This document shows, piece by piece, positions 44,777-54,520 of a DNA stretch of 64,000 nt. Both the position numbers and the translations under genes were made by a program. Every line of letters starts with the position of its first letter. Position 1 is the first letter of the stretch. Source of the DNA: CBFDBF01 sp050304615 (lineage in GTDB: Bacteria > Pseudomonadota > Gammaproteobacteria > Chromatiales > Chromatiaceae); assembly GCA_050304615.1 (NCBI GenBank), contig JBNLDW010000011.1, positions 372,001 to 436,000 on the forward strand. The letters are read 5' to 3'. Below the pieces are notes generated by a model, which was given only the letters and a program-made list of their open reading frames with translations, had not been told where the DNA came from and did no database searches.

Positions 44777-44805
44777 TTTATAGCAGATTGGCGGGTTGGG
44801 CACAA
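44777..44805 (-). promoter_or_regulatory. sigma-70 promoter of rpmBG
   Basis: On the minus strand TTGTGC (44805-44800) and TATAAA (44782-44777) stand exactly 17 bases apart, about 60 bases before rpmB. It is the best promoter match in the window. Confidence 0.75.
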
Positions 44806-44859
44806 GTTTTTTAAACAAATTAGGGCTTTAAAAGTTGGGTAGATGCGGATCATCCCTCG

Positions 44860-45534
44860 CTATATCCATCCCAGCTCCGCCAGGGATACCATCTCTCCAT
44901 CCCCTACGATGATGTGGTCGAGCACCCGGATATCTACCAGTTCCAGCGCCTGTTTGACCCGCTCGGTAATGCGTCGATCGGCACTGCTTGGCTCGGCCAC
45001 ACCTGATGGGTGGTTGTGGGCCAGGATCAGGGCGGCAGCGTTGTGCACCAAGGCGCGGCGCACCACCTCCCGCGGGTACACACTGGCGCCATCTATGGTG
45101 CCGTGAAACAACTCTTCGTAGCAGATCAGGCGGTGGCGATTGTCCAGAAAGAGGCAGGCAAAGACCTCATTGGGGTGGCTGCGCAGGCGGCAACTGAGGT
45201 AGTCACGAGTGATGATCGGGCTGGTCAGTGCGCCGTCACGCTCTATCGACTCGTGGAGGTGGCGGCGTCCTATCTCCAGGGTGGCCTGGAGCTGCACGTA
45301 TTTGGCAGTGCCCAGGCCGTGGCTGCTGCAAAATTGACGCTGCTCTGCCGCCAGCAAACCTCTAAGGGAGCCATATTCGGTGAGGAGATCACGGGCCAGG
45401 TCTACCGCGCTTTTTCCCCGTACCCCGGTACGCAGAAAGATCGCCAGCAGCTCCGCGTCAGAGAGTGCGGTGGCGCCCTTGTGCAACAGTTTCTCTCGTG
45501 GCCGCTCATGCGCAGGCCAGTCGGTAATAGCCAT
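44860..45534 (-). CDS. radC: RadC family JAMM-domain protein
   Basis: A 224-residue RadC protein: an N-terminal helix-hairpin-helix part (LHKGATALSDAELLAIFLRTG) and a C-terminal JAMM metalloprotease-like domain with HNHPSGVAEPSSAD. The family is not needed for RadA-type repair despite its name; its activity is unsettled. ATG 45534 is chosen because GGAGGTG stands right before it; the in-frame ATG four codons earlier overlaps that site. The rpmBG-radC-coaBC neighbourhood is standard in Gammaproteobacteria. Confidence 0.92.
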   Translation of the reverse strand: MAITDWPAHERPREKLLHKGATALSDAELLAIFLRTGVRGKSAVDLARDLLTEYGSLRGLLAAEQRQFCSSHGLGTAKYVQLQATLEIGRRHLHESIERDGALTSPIITRDYLSCRLRSHPNEVFACLFLDNRHRLICYEELFHGTIDGASVYPREVVRRALVHNAAALILAHNHPSGVAEPSSADRRITERVKQALELVDIRVLDHIIVGDGEMVSLAELGWI

Positions 45535-45715
45535 ATACACCTCCATGTGTCGACTTAATTATCCGGGTCAAGCATAAAACAGTTTGTTGTCCGTGCGCCA
45601 GCTCGTTTTTCACCCCCTCACTCATGACCTGCATCGCAGAAGTACGCTGTAGTTACTTTGCCTAGGCCCCCCATTCGGTTAATCTGTGCGGACAGATAGC
45701 TATAGATATCAAGAG

Positions 45716-46909
45716 ATGGAAGGAAAACATATCCTTTTGGGAATTACCGGTAGCATTGCCGCCTATAAGGCAGCAACGCTGGTACGCCTGTTACGCCTTG
45801 GTGGTGCCGAGGTGCAGGTGGTTATGACCGCGGCAGCCACAGAGTTTATTGCGCCATTGACGTTGCAGGCACTCTCTGGCCGCGAGGTGCGGCAGGAGAT
45901 GTTTCACTCCGTCCATGAGGCCGCCATGGGCCATATCACCCTGGCACGTTGGGCCGACCTGGTGGTGGTGGCGCCAGCCAGCGCCGATTTTATTGCCCGG
46001 TTGAATGTTGGCATGGCGGATGATCTGCTCGCTACGATATGCCTCGCCACGCAGGCACCGATTGTGATTGCGCCTGCCATGAATCAGATGATGTGGTCGA
46101 ATTCTGCTACCCAAGAGAATGTTCAGGCACTGCAGCGGCGTGGGGTGCAGCTATGGGGTCCGGCCGAGGGCGATCAGGCCTGCGGTGAGACTGGCCCCGG
46201 CCGGATGCTGGAGCCGGATGAGATCTACTCCCAGTGCAGAGAGCTGCTGGCCACCGGCCCGTTGCAGGGTCAGCGGGTGATGTTGACGGCGGGTCCTACC
46301 CGAGAGCCGATTGATCCGGTGCGTTTTATCGGTAACCGCAGCTCTGGCAAGATGGGCTACGCCTTGGCGCAGGCCTTTAGGGATGCCGGGGCCAAGGTGC
46401 TGCTGATTAGTGGCCCGGTCGCTCTGGAGGTGCCAGCCGGGGTGGAGTACCAAGGTGTAGACACAGCCCTGGAGATGGAGCAGGCAGTTCTTTCGCAGGT
46501 GGATGAGTGCGATATATTTGTCGCCTGCGCCGCGGTGGCCGATTATCGTCCAGTGGATGAGGCGCCGCAGAAGATTAAAAAGAGCCAACCCAGTATGCAG
46601 GTGGAGCTAACCCGCAATCCCGATATACTGGCGGCCGTGGCGGGGCGGCCCAGGCCGCCGTTTTGTGTCGGTTTTGCCGCTGAGACAGAGCGTCTGGCAG
46701 AGCAGGGGGAGGCGAAGCGGCAGGCCAAGGGGGTCGACATGATAGCCGCCAACCTGGTGGCCTCAAGCGAGGGTGGATTTGAGCGGGATGAGAATGCCCT
46801 GACGGTGTTGTGGGAGGGGGGCAGCCGAGAGTTGCCGCTGGCCTCCAAGAGGCTGCTGGCAGTATCATTGGTCGAATTAATCACTGAAAGATATCATGCA
46901 AAAAATTGA
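45716..46909 (+). CDS. coaBC: bifunctional phosphopantothenoylcysteine decarboxylase / phosphopantothenate-cysteine ligase
   Basis: A 397-residue two-domain enzyme of coenzyme A synthesis. The CoaC half (about 1-190) binds FMN, with GITGSIAAYKA, PAMNQMMW and the active-site cysteine in ACGETGPGRM. The CoaB half has TAGPTREPIDPVRFIGNRSS, ACAAVADYRP and KIKK. I take ATG 45716 (MEGKHILLGITG) since an upstream GTG adds ten unconserved residues. Its 3' end overlaps dut by 14 bases. Confidence 0.96.
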   Translation: MEGKHILLGITGSIAAYKAATLVRLLRLGGAEVQVVMTAAATEFIAPLTLQALSGREVRQEMFHSVHEAAMGHITLARWADLVVVAPASADFIARLNVGMADDLLATICLATQAPIVIAPAMNQMMWSNSATQENVQALQRRGVQLWGPAEGDQACGETGPGRMLEPDEIYSQCRELLATGPLQGQRVMLTAGPTREPIDPVRFIGNRSSGKMGYALAQAFRDAGAKVLLISGPVALEVPAGVEYQGVDTALEMEQAVLSQVDECDIFVACAAVADYRPVDEAPQKIKKSQPSMQVELTRNPDILAAVAGRPRPPFCVGFAAETERLAEQGEAKRQAKGVDMIAANLVASSEGGFERDENALTVLWEGGSRELPLASKRLLAVSLVELITERYHAKN

Positions 46910-47351
46910 ACTGAAGATCCTCGACTCTCGCCTGGGCGCAGAGTTTCCACTACCTGACTATGCTACGGCAGGCTCTGCCGGTATGGATCTGCGTGCCTTG
47001 CTGGACGAGCCGCTTGATTTGGCACCGGGTGCGACCACGCTGATACCGACCGGTATGGCTATCCATGTAGCCGATCCAGCATTGGCGGCCATCATCTTGC
47101 CGCGCTCCGGTCTGGGCCACAAGCACGGTATTGTGCTGGGGAATCTGGTAGGGTTGATCGACTCTGACTATCAGGGACAGCTCTTTGTCTCTTGCTGGAA
47201 TCGGGGGCAGCAGAGCTTTCGAGTTGAGGTGGGTGAACGCATTGCTCAGCTGGTAATCGTGCCGGTGGTGCATGCCAGCTTTGAGATAGTGGATGAGTTT
47301 GACGCTAGTGAGCGTGGTGCCGGTGGGTTCGGTCATTCCGGGCGACACTAG
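46896..47351 (+). CDS. dut: dUTP diphosphatase
   Basis: A 151-residue trimeric-type dUTPase. The five motifs are visible: AGSAGMDLRA, PRSGLGHKHGI, GNLVGLIDSDYQGQL, ERIAQLVIVPV and the C-terminal arm RGAGGFGHSGRH that closes over the substrate. It keeps dUTP low and supplies dUMP for thymidylate. It overlaps the end of coaBC, the common dfp-dut arrangement. Confidence 0.97.
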   Translation: MQKIELKILDSRLGAEFPLPDYATAGSAGMDLRALLDEPLDLAPGATTLIPTGMAIHVADPALAAIILPRSGLGHKHGIVLGNLVGLIDSDYQGQLFVSCWNRGQQSFRVEVGERIAQLVIVPVVHASFEIVDEFDASERGAGGFGHSGRH

Positions 47352-47409
47352 AGATGGAGAGTTGCCAGCTTGAAAACATCCTTTAATGGAGTCTGCTAGG
47401 GAGCGCGTC

Positions 47410-49908
47410 ATGTTTGGTAAGGGGGAAGGTGTTAAAAATATTCTTGGTGATGCAGCCACTGGTGGCAGTGGCAGTATCAATGGCTTTGTGCGTAACAGTC
47501 TGGTTATTGTTGTTATGGTTAGCCTACTTTGTAGCGCTGTTCTCTATTTCCTGCAGGATATAAGCGAGAAGGAGCAATCTGCTCAGGAGGTGCAAGCCAG
47601 TGCGGAGGGAGTAGCCAATAGCATAGCTGGACAGTTACAGTTATATCAGGCGCTGTTGCAGCGGTTGGCCGCAGATCCATGGTTGGCCGAGGGCATCAGC
47701 AGTGGTGACCAGGCGGCACTGCTGACGCAGGAGGAGGTGCTGGCAGGGTATATTCCGCAGGCATCCAGGGTGCAGCTGTTACCGCCCGATTGGGACACCC
47801 CTGTGGGGGGACGGCAGTTGGGGTTTGCCACGCTTGCTATGCTGCGTGAGGTTGGATTCAGCGGTAAGGCCTCACTGGCAGAGGTGCATCAATTTAACTC
47901 ATCCCAACCGCATATTGCCATGGCTGTGCCGATACTGGCGCGGGGTACCGGGCAGGTACGGGGTATTATCCATTTAACACTCCCTATGACCATGTTGCAG
48001 CAGGCGATGCAGGCTGTTGTCGGGAGTGATGCCCGGGTGGAGCTGCTACAGGTGGCAGATGGCGAAGGGGTTGTGTTGGTCGCCAACGAGGATGCGCAGC
48101 GTATCCAGGGAGATGGTGATGGGGGTTTCCTTATCCCTGGCTCGATTTGGAAGGTAGTATTTCAACTGCCCAAGGTTGGTTCTTTGCCAGCTATAAATCC
48201 CTTCATGGTTGTCGTTCCGCTACTGGGATTGCTGCTGGTAGGGCTGTTAATGTTCTTCCAGATGCGTCGTCTCAAAGAGATGCTGCAGGTAGATACAGAT
48301 AGCATTATAAATATAGTGAACCGCGGTCTGCATGGGCGCCCGGTAAAGAGCGAGCAGAGCCGGCTGCAGGAGTTGCAGCTAACCATGGACCAGTTGGTGG
48401 ATATGGCCAACCGTATCAGTCCAGCCTTGGAGCAGCAGCATGAACAGGCGGCAGCAGAGGGCGTTATTGTCGAAGAGGAGGTTGCTGCGGGGGCGGAAAA
48501 ACCGGCGGCCATGTCGGGGTCACCAGCAGCGGTATCCAAGCTGCCTGTTACTATCTTTCGTGCCTATGATATTCGTGGGATGGCAGGTAGCGAGTTGAGT
48601 CCAGAGTTGGTCTTCTTGCTGGGCAGGGCCATCGGCAGTGAGGCTGGTGCGCAGGGTGAGCAGAGCATAATAATTGCCCGTGATGGGCGGAACTCTAGTC
48701 CTGACATAACCGCTGAACTATGTCGTGGCCTATTAGCCAGCGGCCGTGATGTGGTGGATATAGGCGTAGTGCCGACCCCGGTGCTCTATTTCGCCACCCA
48801 TTTTCTCGGGAGTGATAGCGGAGTGATGGTGACTGGCAGCCACAATCCGCCAGATTATAACGGATTTAAGATAGTTATCGCTGGCAAGACCCTCTCCGGG
48901 GAGGCGATTCAGGGGCTAAGAAAGCGCATAGAGAGCGGTAATTTTACAGAGGGGAAGGGGAGTCGCCAGGAAGAGGATCTGGTGCCAGATTATTTGGGGC
49001 GGATCACCGAGGATGTGCAGCTGAGCCGACCACTGAAGGTGGCCGTGGACTGTGGTAACGGGGTCGCCGGGGTGCTGGCCCCCGCCCTGTTACATGCCTT
49101 GGGGTGTGAGGCGGTGGAGCTGTTCACTGAGGTGAATGGTAATTTCCCCAACCACCATCCAGATCCAGGCAAGCCAGAGAACCTGCGGGATTTGATTGCT
49201 GCGGTAAAATCGAAGCAGGCCGATATTGGCATTGCCTTTGATGGTGATGGTGATCGCCTGGGGGTGGTTGACTCCTCCGGTAAGATCATTTGGCCGGATC
49301 GTCTGCTTATCCTCCTGGCGCGTGATGTCCTCTCACGCCAACCGGGCGCAGATATAATATACGATATCAAATCTACCCGGCATCTGGCCTCTGCGATCCT
49401 TAGCAGTGGTGGTCGCCCCCTGATGTGGAAGACAGGACACTCCTTGATTAAGGCCAAGCTTCAGGAGGGTGGTGCCATGCTGGCGGGGGAGATGAGTGGC
49501 CATATCTTCTTCCAGGAACGCTGGTATGGGTTTGATGATGGCATCTATGCAGCGGCCCGTCTGTTGGAGATACTCTCCACTGACTCGCGCAGTTCAGCCG
49601 AGATCTTTGCCGAGCTCCCGGAGAGCCCCAGCACACCGGAGTTGAACATGTCGCTGACAGAGGATGCCAAATTTGCCCTGTTAAGAAAGCTGCGAGCCGA
49701 TGGCGGGATTCCTGGGGCCAAGTTGGTGACTATAGATGGGATACGGGCCGAGTTTGAGCATGGGTGGGGGCTGATTCGGCCCTCAAATACTACCCCGTCC
49801 GTGGTGTTCCGATTCGAGGCGGAAGATGAGGCGGAGCTACAGAGGATTCAGCAGCTGTTTAGGGAGAGGCTACTAGCGATCGACCCAGATTTAAAGCTGC
49901 CGTTCTAG
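47410..49908 (+). CDS. algC: phosphomannomutase/phosphoglucomutase with membrane-anchored N-terminal extension
   Basis: An 832-residue protein. Residues from about 380 form an AlgC-type alpha-D-phosphohexomutase: phosphoserine loop TGSHNPP with Ser477, metal loop DGDGDR (Asp611, 613, 615), sugar loop GEMSGH and phosphate loop RPSNTTP. Before it lies an extension with two membrane helices (about 28-48 and 263-283) around a roughly 200-residue periplasmic-looking domain. Long AlgC forms of this kind are known in Pseudomonas relatives. It makes mannose 1-phosphate or glucose 1-phosphate for LPS and exopolysaccharide. ATG 47410 follows GGGAG; an earlier in-frame ATG adds eight residues. Confidence 0.93.
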   Translation: MFGKGEGVKNILGDAATGGSGSINGFVRNSLVIVVMVSLLCSAVLYFLQDISEKEQSAQEVQASAEGVANSIAGQLQLYQALLQRLAADPWLAEGISSGDQAALLTQEEVLAGYIPQASRVQLLPPDWDTPVGGRQLGFATLAMLREVGFSGKASLAEVHQFNSSQPHIAMAVPILARGTGQVRGIIHLTLPMTMLQQAMQAVVGSDARVELLQVADGEGVVLVANEDAQRIQGDGDGGFLIPGSIWKVVFQLPKVGSLPAINPFMVVVPLLGLLLVGLLMFFQMRRLKEMLQVDTDSIINIVNRGLHGRPVKSEQSRLQELQLTMDQLVDMANRISPALEQQHEQAAAEGVIVEEEVAAGAEKPAAMSGSPAAVSKLPVTIFRAYDIRGMAGSELSPELVFLLGRAIGSEAGAQGEQSIIIARDGRNSSPDITAELCRGLLASGRDVVDIGVVPTPVLYFATHFLGSDSGVMVTGSHNPPDYNGFKIVIAGKTLSGEAIQGLRKRIESGNFTEGKGSRQEEDLVPDYLGRITEDVQLSRPLKVAVDCGNGVAGVLAPALLHALGCEAVELFTEVNGNFPNHHPDPGKPENLRDLIAAVKSKQADIGIAFDGDGDRLGVVDSSGKIIWPDRLLILLARDVLSRQPGADIIYDIKSTRHLASAILSSGGRPLMWKTGHSLIKAKLQEGGAMLAGEMSGHIFFQERWYGFDDGIYAAARLLEILSTDSRSSAEIFAELPESPSTPELNMSLTEDAKFALLRKLRADGGIPGAKLVTIDGIRAEFEHGWGLIRPSNTTPSVVFRFEAEDEAELQRIQQLFRERLLAIDPDLKLPF

Positions 49909-50081
49909 TAGTTCGTCGAGAAGCCACCATGTGGCTCAATATGCCTATTTGCTATATATAGGCAGCGCTTTTTTGCCCGGTTTTGCCTTGCATTAGCCTG
50001 AAGACTTTTCAACGGACTGCTAAGGCGCTATCCTCAGCGGTTGTTTGCGGCAATCCCTGATCTACTCTGGAAATATTGACC

Positions 50082-50978
50082 ATGAGCCTGTCACTAGAAG
50101 CGGCCCACAATGTGGCCCACGTCCTCTCTGAGGCGCTACCTTACATCAAGCGGTTCCAGGGCAAGACCGTCGTCATCAAGTATGGCGGTAATGCCATGGT
50201 GGATGAACGTCTGAAGAGCAGCTTCGCCCGCGATATTGTCCTGATGAAGTTGGTGGGGATAAACCCCGTGGTGGTGCACGGTGGGGGCCCACAGATCGGT
50301 GATCTGCTCAAGCGGTTGGGTAAGAGTAGTGAGTTTATCCAGGGGATGCGAGTCACCGATAGTGAGACCATGGATGTGGTGGAGATGGTCCTGGGTGGGC
50401 TGGTCAATAAAGAGATTGTCAATCTGATCAATCAGCATGGTGGTGGCGCAGTTGGGCTGACCGGCAAGGATGGTGGGCTTATCCGGGCAAGCAAGCTGCA
50501 GCTACGGAATGATGCACCCGAGCTGGAGGCGCCAGAGATTATCGATATGGGCCATGTGGGTGAGGTGGAGAGTATAGATGCCAGCGTGGTGAATATGATG
50601 GCCCAGGGTGGTTTTGTGCCGGTGATCGCCCCGATTGGAATTGGTCGGGATGGCTGCTCCTATAACATCAATGCCGATCTGGTCGCTGGTAAAATGGCCG
50701 AGGTGTTGCAGGCAGAGAAGCTGATTTTGCTGACCAACACGGCGGGGTTATTGGATCAGGATGGAAAGTTGCTCACAGGCCTATCTACGCAGCAGGTGGA
50801 TGAGTTGATCGCAGATGGCACCATTCATGGAGGTATGTTGCCAAAGATCAGGTGTGCCCTGGAGGCGGTACAGGCCGGGGTCACTACGTCCCACATTATT
50901 GATGGACGGGTCGAGCATGCGGTACTGCTGGAGCTGTTTACCGATGAGGGTGTGGGAACCTTGATTCGTTCAGCTTGA
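50082..50978 (+). CDS. argB: acetylglutamate kinase
   Basis: A 298-residue amino acid kinase. VVIKYGGNAMVDE is the phosphate-binding start, VVHGGGPQIGDLLKRLG the substrate glycine loop, and LLTNTAGLLDQDGKLL the nucleotide site. It phosphorylates N-acetylglutamate, the second step of arginine synthesis. The N-terminal helix MSLSLEAAHNVAHVLSEALP is of the kind that makes hexameric, arginine-inhibited forms, so feedback inhibition is likely. I use ATG 50082, not the TTG two codons earlier. The algC-argB-pyrE order is common in Pseudomonas-like genomes. Confidence 0.97.
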   Translation: MSLSLEAAHNVAHVLSEALPYIKRFQGKTVVIKYGGNAMVDERLKSSFARDIVLMKLVGINPVVVHGGGPQIGDLLKRLGKSSEFIQGMRVTDSETMDVVEMVLGGLVNKEIVNLINQHGGGAVGLTGKDGGLIRASKLQLRNDAPELEAPEIIDMGHVGEVESIDASVVNMMAQGGFVPVIAPIGIGRDGCSYNINADLVAGKMAEVLQAEKLILLTNTAGLLDQDGKLLTGLSTQQVDELIADGTIHGGMLPKIRCALEAVQAGVTTSHIIDGRVEHAVLLELFTDEGVGTLIRSA

Positions 50979-50992
50979 GTTGCGGGAACACC

Positions 50993-52084
50993 CTACTTGG
51001 CGGTTGTCTCTGGCTGGGTGGCGGTGGTCACCGTTGGTTTAGAGGCAGTTGCTACGGGCTGAGTATCAGCGGTTGCTACGGGCTTGGGGGTTGTTGCTGC
51101 AGGAACGTACCCCAGTGCACCACGGAAGCCGGAGCGTATCTTTGACACCTTTTCGCTAGCACAAAGTTCACTCCCCTCCGGTGATCCCTTGCACTGCAGA
51201 TCGAGGAAGATAAGGGTGCCGTCTTCGCCTTCCCGATCGATCCGGGAAATAGTGATGCTGAATTCATCATTCTCTTTCGGGGGCTTGCTCATCATGACCG
51301 TGCTCCCGAGCAGATCAAGGGGTGTGTTGGCGTACTGGCGCAGGTACTGCTCAGCCTTTGACCAAAGTGCATCACAGCTGCTTTGTCCCTTACAGACCAC
51401 AACCGTCTCCAGTAGCGATGCCTTGTACTTGGCTGCGGCGATCTTCGGTTGGGCGGACTCATCCAGTTTTTTCAAGGTGCGGAACCGTTTAAGGTCGGCA
51501 TCACTCTTTTTGCGCAGATCCTGTTTTTCCTGCTCCCGGCGGAGGATGTTCTGGTAGATGTCGTGCAACTGTTTTTGGGCGCCTTCAATCTCTGTGAGTA
51601 TCGTAGCGGAGGGCGTTTTACCCTGGCGCTCCTGGTTGGCCGCAATACCCTGCAGTTCGGAGAGCTTGGCCTTGGTATGTTTTACGTTGCTGTGGGCAAT
51701 CTGGATGATTACATCAAGGGCGGTGAGTTTGCCATTCATCGCCATAATAATGTCATCTTCACTGCGGAAGGTGCGCAGTAGCACGCGATCCTCCTCCTTG
51801 TGTTTTGCTATCAACCGCTCCTGTTCAGCCCGTAGCCGCTCAATCTCTTCTTCTTTGGCGCGCTCTTCCGGGGTCTTGGCGGCATCTACCCGTCCAACCT
51901 CCACCCCATGTTCGTTTAGCTGGGAGCGGGCCTGATCCACTGCACTGGCTGGCATCTTGTCCGTGTAGTGTACCTTGCCAGTTTCATCCTCCCAGCGGTA
52001 TAACTTGCCAGCCTCAGCGGGCGGAGAGAGTAGCGCAATGCCTACGGCACAGCAGGTTATGGTCAGGGCTATTTTCATAGGCAT
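50993..52084 (-). CDS. periplasmic DUF4124 coiled-coil protein
   Basis: A 363-residue exported protein: signal peptide (cleavage near AEAG, residue 25), a DUF4124 motif YRWEDETGKVHYTDKMP, a long charged coiled coil (about 70-220), then a domain with paired cysteines (VVCKGQSSC, LQCKGSPEGSELC) and a Thr/Pro/Ala-rich tail. DUF4124 proteins are widespread in Gammaproteobacteria and not functionally defined. A second ATG two codons in may be the true start. It is convergent with argB and follows pyrE on the same strand. Confidence 0.85.
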   Translation of the reverse strand: MPMKIALTITCCAVGIALLSPPAEAGKLYRWEDETGKVHYTDKMPASAVDQARSQLNEHGVEVGRVDAAKTPEERAKEEEIERLRAEQERLIAKHKEEDRVLLRTFRSEDDIIMAMNGKLTALDVIIQIAHSNVKHTKAKLSELQGIAANQERQGKTPSATILTEIEGAQKQLHDIYQNILRREQEKQDLRKKSDADLKRFRTLKKLDESAQPKIAAAKYKASLLETVVVCKGQSSCDALWSKAEQYLRQYANTPLDLLGSTVMMSKPPKENDEFSITISRIDREGEDGTLIFLDLQCKGSPEGSELCASEKVSKIRSGFRGALGYVPAATTPKPVATADTQPVATASKPTVTTATQPETTAK

Positions 52085-52096
52085 AATAATAGAATA

Positions 52097-52738
52097 TTAG
52101 ATTCCGTATTGTGAGCGATAGTTTTGAATATTGTGCAGTGTGTCTACCATGTCCGAATGTTGTGCAAGATAGCTGATCAGATCATCCAGTTGTACTATAG
52201 CCGTAACCGGCATGTTGTAATCGCTCTCCACCTCCTGGATGGCAGAGCGCTGCCCGTTGCCGCGCTCCTGGCGATCCAGGGCAATAACCACCCCGGCTGG
52301 GGTTGCCCCGTGGGCCTGGATGATTTCCATCGATTCACGGATGGCAGTTCCGGCGGTAATCACATCATCTATGATCGCAATTCGTCCCTGTAGTTCAGCA
52401 CCTACAATCGATCCTCCCTCGCCGTGGGCCTTTGCCTCCTTGCGGTTAAAGGCGTAGGGGATATCGATGCCATGTTGATCATAGAGGGCGGCGGCAGTTA
52501 CGGCAGCGAGTGGTATACCTTTGTAGGCAGGGCCATACAGCAGATCAAACTCCAGTCCTGATGCTACAATGGCCTCGGCATAGAAACGACCAAGGCGGGC
52601 CAGGCTGGCCCCGCTATTAAACAGACCGGCATTAAAAAAATAGGGGCTGACTCGGCCCGATTTCAGGGTGAACTGGCCAAACTGCAGCACCCCTACCTCC
52701 AGGGCAAAACTTAGAAATTTCTGTTGGTAATCCTGCAT
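52097..52738 (-). CDS. pyrE: orotate phosphoribosyltransferase
   Basis: A 213-residue type I phosphoribosyltransferase with FTLKSGRVSPYFFNAGLF near the start and the PRPP motif IAIIDDVITAGTAIRE. It makes OMP from orotate in pyrimidine synthesis. ATG 52738 (MQDYQQKFLSFAL) matches the family start and gives exactly the E. coli length; an upstream in-frame ATG would add 20 unconserved residues. Its stop is 12 bases from the DUF4124 gene start. Confidence 0.97.
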   Translation of the reverse strand: MQDYQQKFLSFALEVGVLQFGQFTLKSGRVSPYFFNAGLFNSGASLARLGRFYAEAIVASGLEFDLLYGPAYKGIPLAAVTAAALYDQHGIDIPYAFNRKEAKAHGEGGSIVGAELQGRIAIIDDVITAGTAIRESMEIIQAHGATPAGVVIALDRQERGNGQRSAIQEVESDYNMPVTAIVQLDDLISYLAQHSDMVDTLHNIQNYRSQYGI

Positions 52739-52824
52739 AATGGGCCCTAATAATAGACAACTGCATTGTATTCTGCGCACCGTAGCTGCGGGATGCAAGG
52801 AGTGTGCGAATTTAGGTATAGATT

Positions 52825-54372
52825 ATGGCTACTGAGTCGCAACCACATAGCTGGCTTCAGACCTTTGCTGCCTATCGGCATCCACGGGTTGTCACTATGC
52901 TGTTTCTTGGGTTTTCTGCCGGGTTGCCGTTACCGCTGATCTTTGCCACCTTGTCTCTATGGTTGCGGGAGGCAGAGGTGAGCCGCTCTGCGGTGACCTA
53001 TTTTAGCTGGGCGGCCCTCGGTTATTCCTTCAAGTTTGTCTGGGCCCCAATCATCGATAAGTTACCGTTGCCATTAATGACGCGACTGTTGGGTCGTCGG
53101 CGTAGCTGGATGTTGCTGGCTCAGTGCGCCATCGTCAGCGCCATTCTGTGGATGGCCTTTACCAATCCGGTGGATGGTCTGGTGCCGATGGCGCTGGCGG
53201 CCGTTATGCTTGGTTTCTCGTCGGCCACCCAGGATATTGTGATCGACGCCTACCGCATCGAGTCAGCCGGGCAGGAGTTGCAGGCGCTGATGGCATCCAG
53301 CTATATGGCGGGCTATCGTATCGGCATGCTGGTGGCAGGGGCTGGGGCACTGAAACTGGCCGCTTGGTTCGGCGGGGAGGGGGTGTATCACTACCATGCA
53401 TGGCAGTCGGCCTATATCTGGATGGCTGCGGCCATGGGGGTGGGGGTGATTACGACCCTGCTGATCGCAGAGCCTCAGCAGGAGCAACGGGAGAGCAGCT
53501 ATCTAAATACCCTGGAAGATTATGTCCGTTTTCTAGCGCTTTTTGCGGTGACGGTGGTGGCCTTTGTGGCTCTGTTTGCGAGCGCCGCGTCGTCGGTGGA
53601 GTGGTTGAAACAGCATGCGTTTGGGGGGCAGGACAATGTCCTCGTGGCTTTTTGTATTGAGAGTGATCGCCTGCTCCTGTCGCTGGCCGGGGCCTGGCTG
53701 GCGGCGCGTCTGGCGATCTATCTTGGACTGGCGCGGATGGAGGTGCTGCAGGAGACCTATGTTGAGCCAATGGTCGATTTTTTTCGCCGCTACGGCAAGC
53801 TGGCCATGCTCATACTTCTGTTAGTTGGCTTCTACCGGATATCGGATATCGTGCTGGGCATTGTCTCTAATGTCTTCTATTTCGATATGGGCTTTACCAA
53901 GGATCAGATTGCCAATATTACCAAGATCTATGGGGTGGTGATGACCATAGTTGGTGGTTTTCTTGGGGGGACGTTGGCGCTGCGTTATGGGGTGATGAAG
54001 ATACTGTTTCTTGGCGCGGTGCTCTCGGCGGCAACCAATCTGCTGTTTTTGCTGCTAGCAGGGTCGGGGGCCGATGTGTGGATGTTGATTATCGTGATAG
54101 CCGCCGACAATCTAAGCGCTGGCCTGGCCAGTGCCGCCTTTATAGCCTATCTCTCCGGGCTTACCAATATCTCCTTTACCGCCTTTCAGTATGCCGTCTT
54201 CAGCTCGCTGATGACCCTGTTCCCCAAGCTGTTGGGGGGCTACTCCGGTTCTATCGTGGACTCTATTGGATACAGCAACTTTTTTACTTTGACCGCGCTG
54301 ATGGGGCTACCTGTGTTGCTGTTGGTTTACTTGGTGGGGCGCTATATACCGGCAAAGGGAATTGAACGTTAA
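52825..54372 (+). CDS. ampG: AmpG-like muropeptide transporter (MFS)
   Basis: A 515-residue major facilitator protein with 12 to 14 membrane helices. Family features are FLGFSAGLPLPLIFATLSLWL in helix 1, FVWAPIIDKLPLP after helix 2, the GRRRSW loop and SSATQDIVIDAYRIE in helix 4-5. AmpG brings anhydromuropeptides from cell-wall turnover into the cytoplasm for recycling and, where present, AmpC induction. An extra loop of about 80 residues in the centre (GGQDNVLVAFCIESDR region) is larger than in E. coli. Divergent from pyrE. Confidence 0.9.
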   Translation: MATESQPHSWLQTFAAYRHPRVVTMLFLGFSAGLPLPLIFATLSLWLREAEVSRSAVTYFSWAALGYSFKFVWAPIIDKLPLPLMTRLLGRRRSWMLLAQCAIVSAILWMAFTNPVDGLVPMALAAVMLGFSSATQDIVIDAYRIESAGQELQALMASSYMAGYRIGMLVAGAGALKLAAWFGGEGVYHYHAWQSAYIWMAAAMGVGVITTLLIAEPQQEQRESSYLNTLEDYVRFLALFAVTVVAFVALFASAASSVEWLKQHAFGGQDNVLVAFCIESDRLLLSLAGAWLAARLAIYLGLARMEVLQETYVEPMVDFFRRYGKLAMLILLLVGFYRISDIVLGIVSNVFYFDMGFTKDQIANITKIYGVVMTIVGGFLGGTLALRYGVMKILFLGAVLSAATNLLFLLLAGSGADVWMLIIVIAADNLSAGLASAAFIAYLSGLTNISFTAFQYAVFSSLMTLFPKLLGGYSGSIVDSIGYSNFFTLTALMGLPVLLLVYLVGRYIPAKGIER

Positions 54373-54520
54373 TCGGGTAAAGGTGTCTTGATTCTGACTA
54401 TTACAATATGGTATTTGAGTTGACGCTCTACCTCCGTAGAGGAGAGAATAGCCCACTATTCAGCTCGTAGGTAGCGCATAACCTATGTAGCTAGATTACT
54501 CAGGGAGATAATAAAAAGAG

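Noticed and set aside
53124..53660. 178-residue frame inside ampG
   Set aside because: A shifted frame within a well conserved transporter gene; glycine- and arginine-rich as expected for GC-rich out-of-frame reading.
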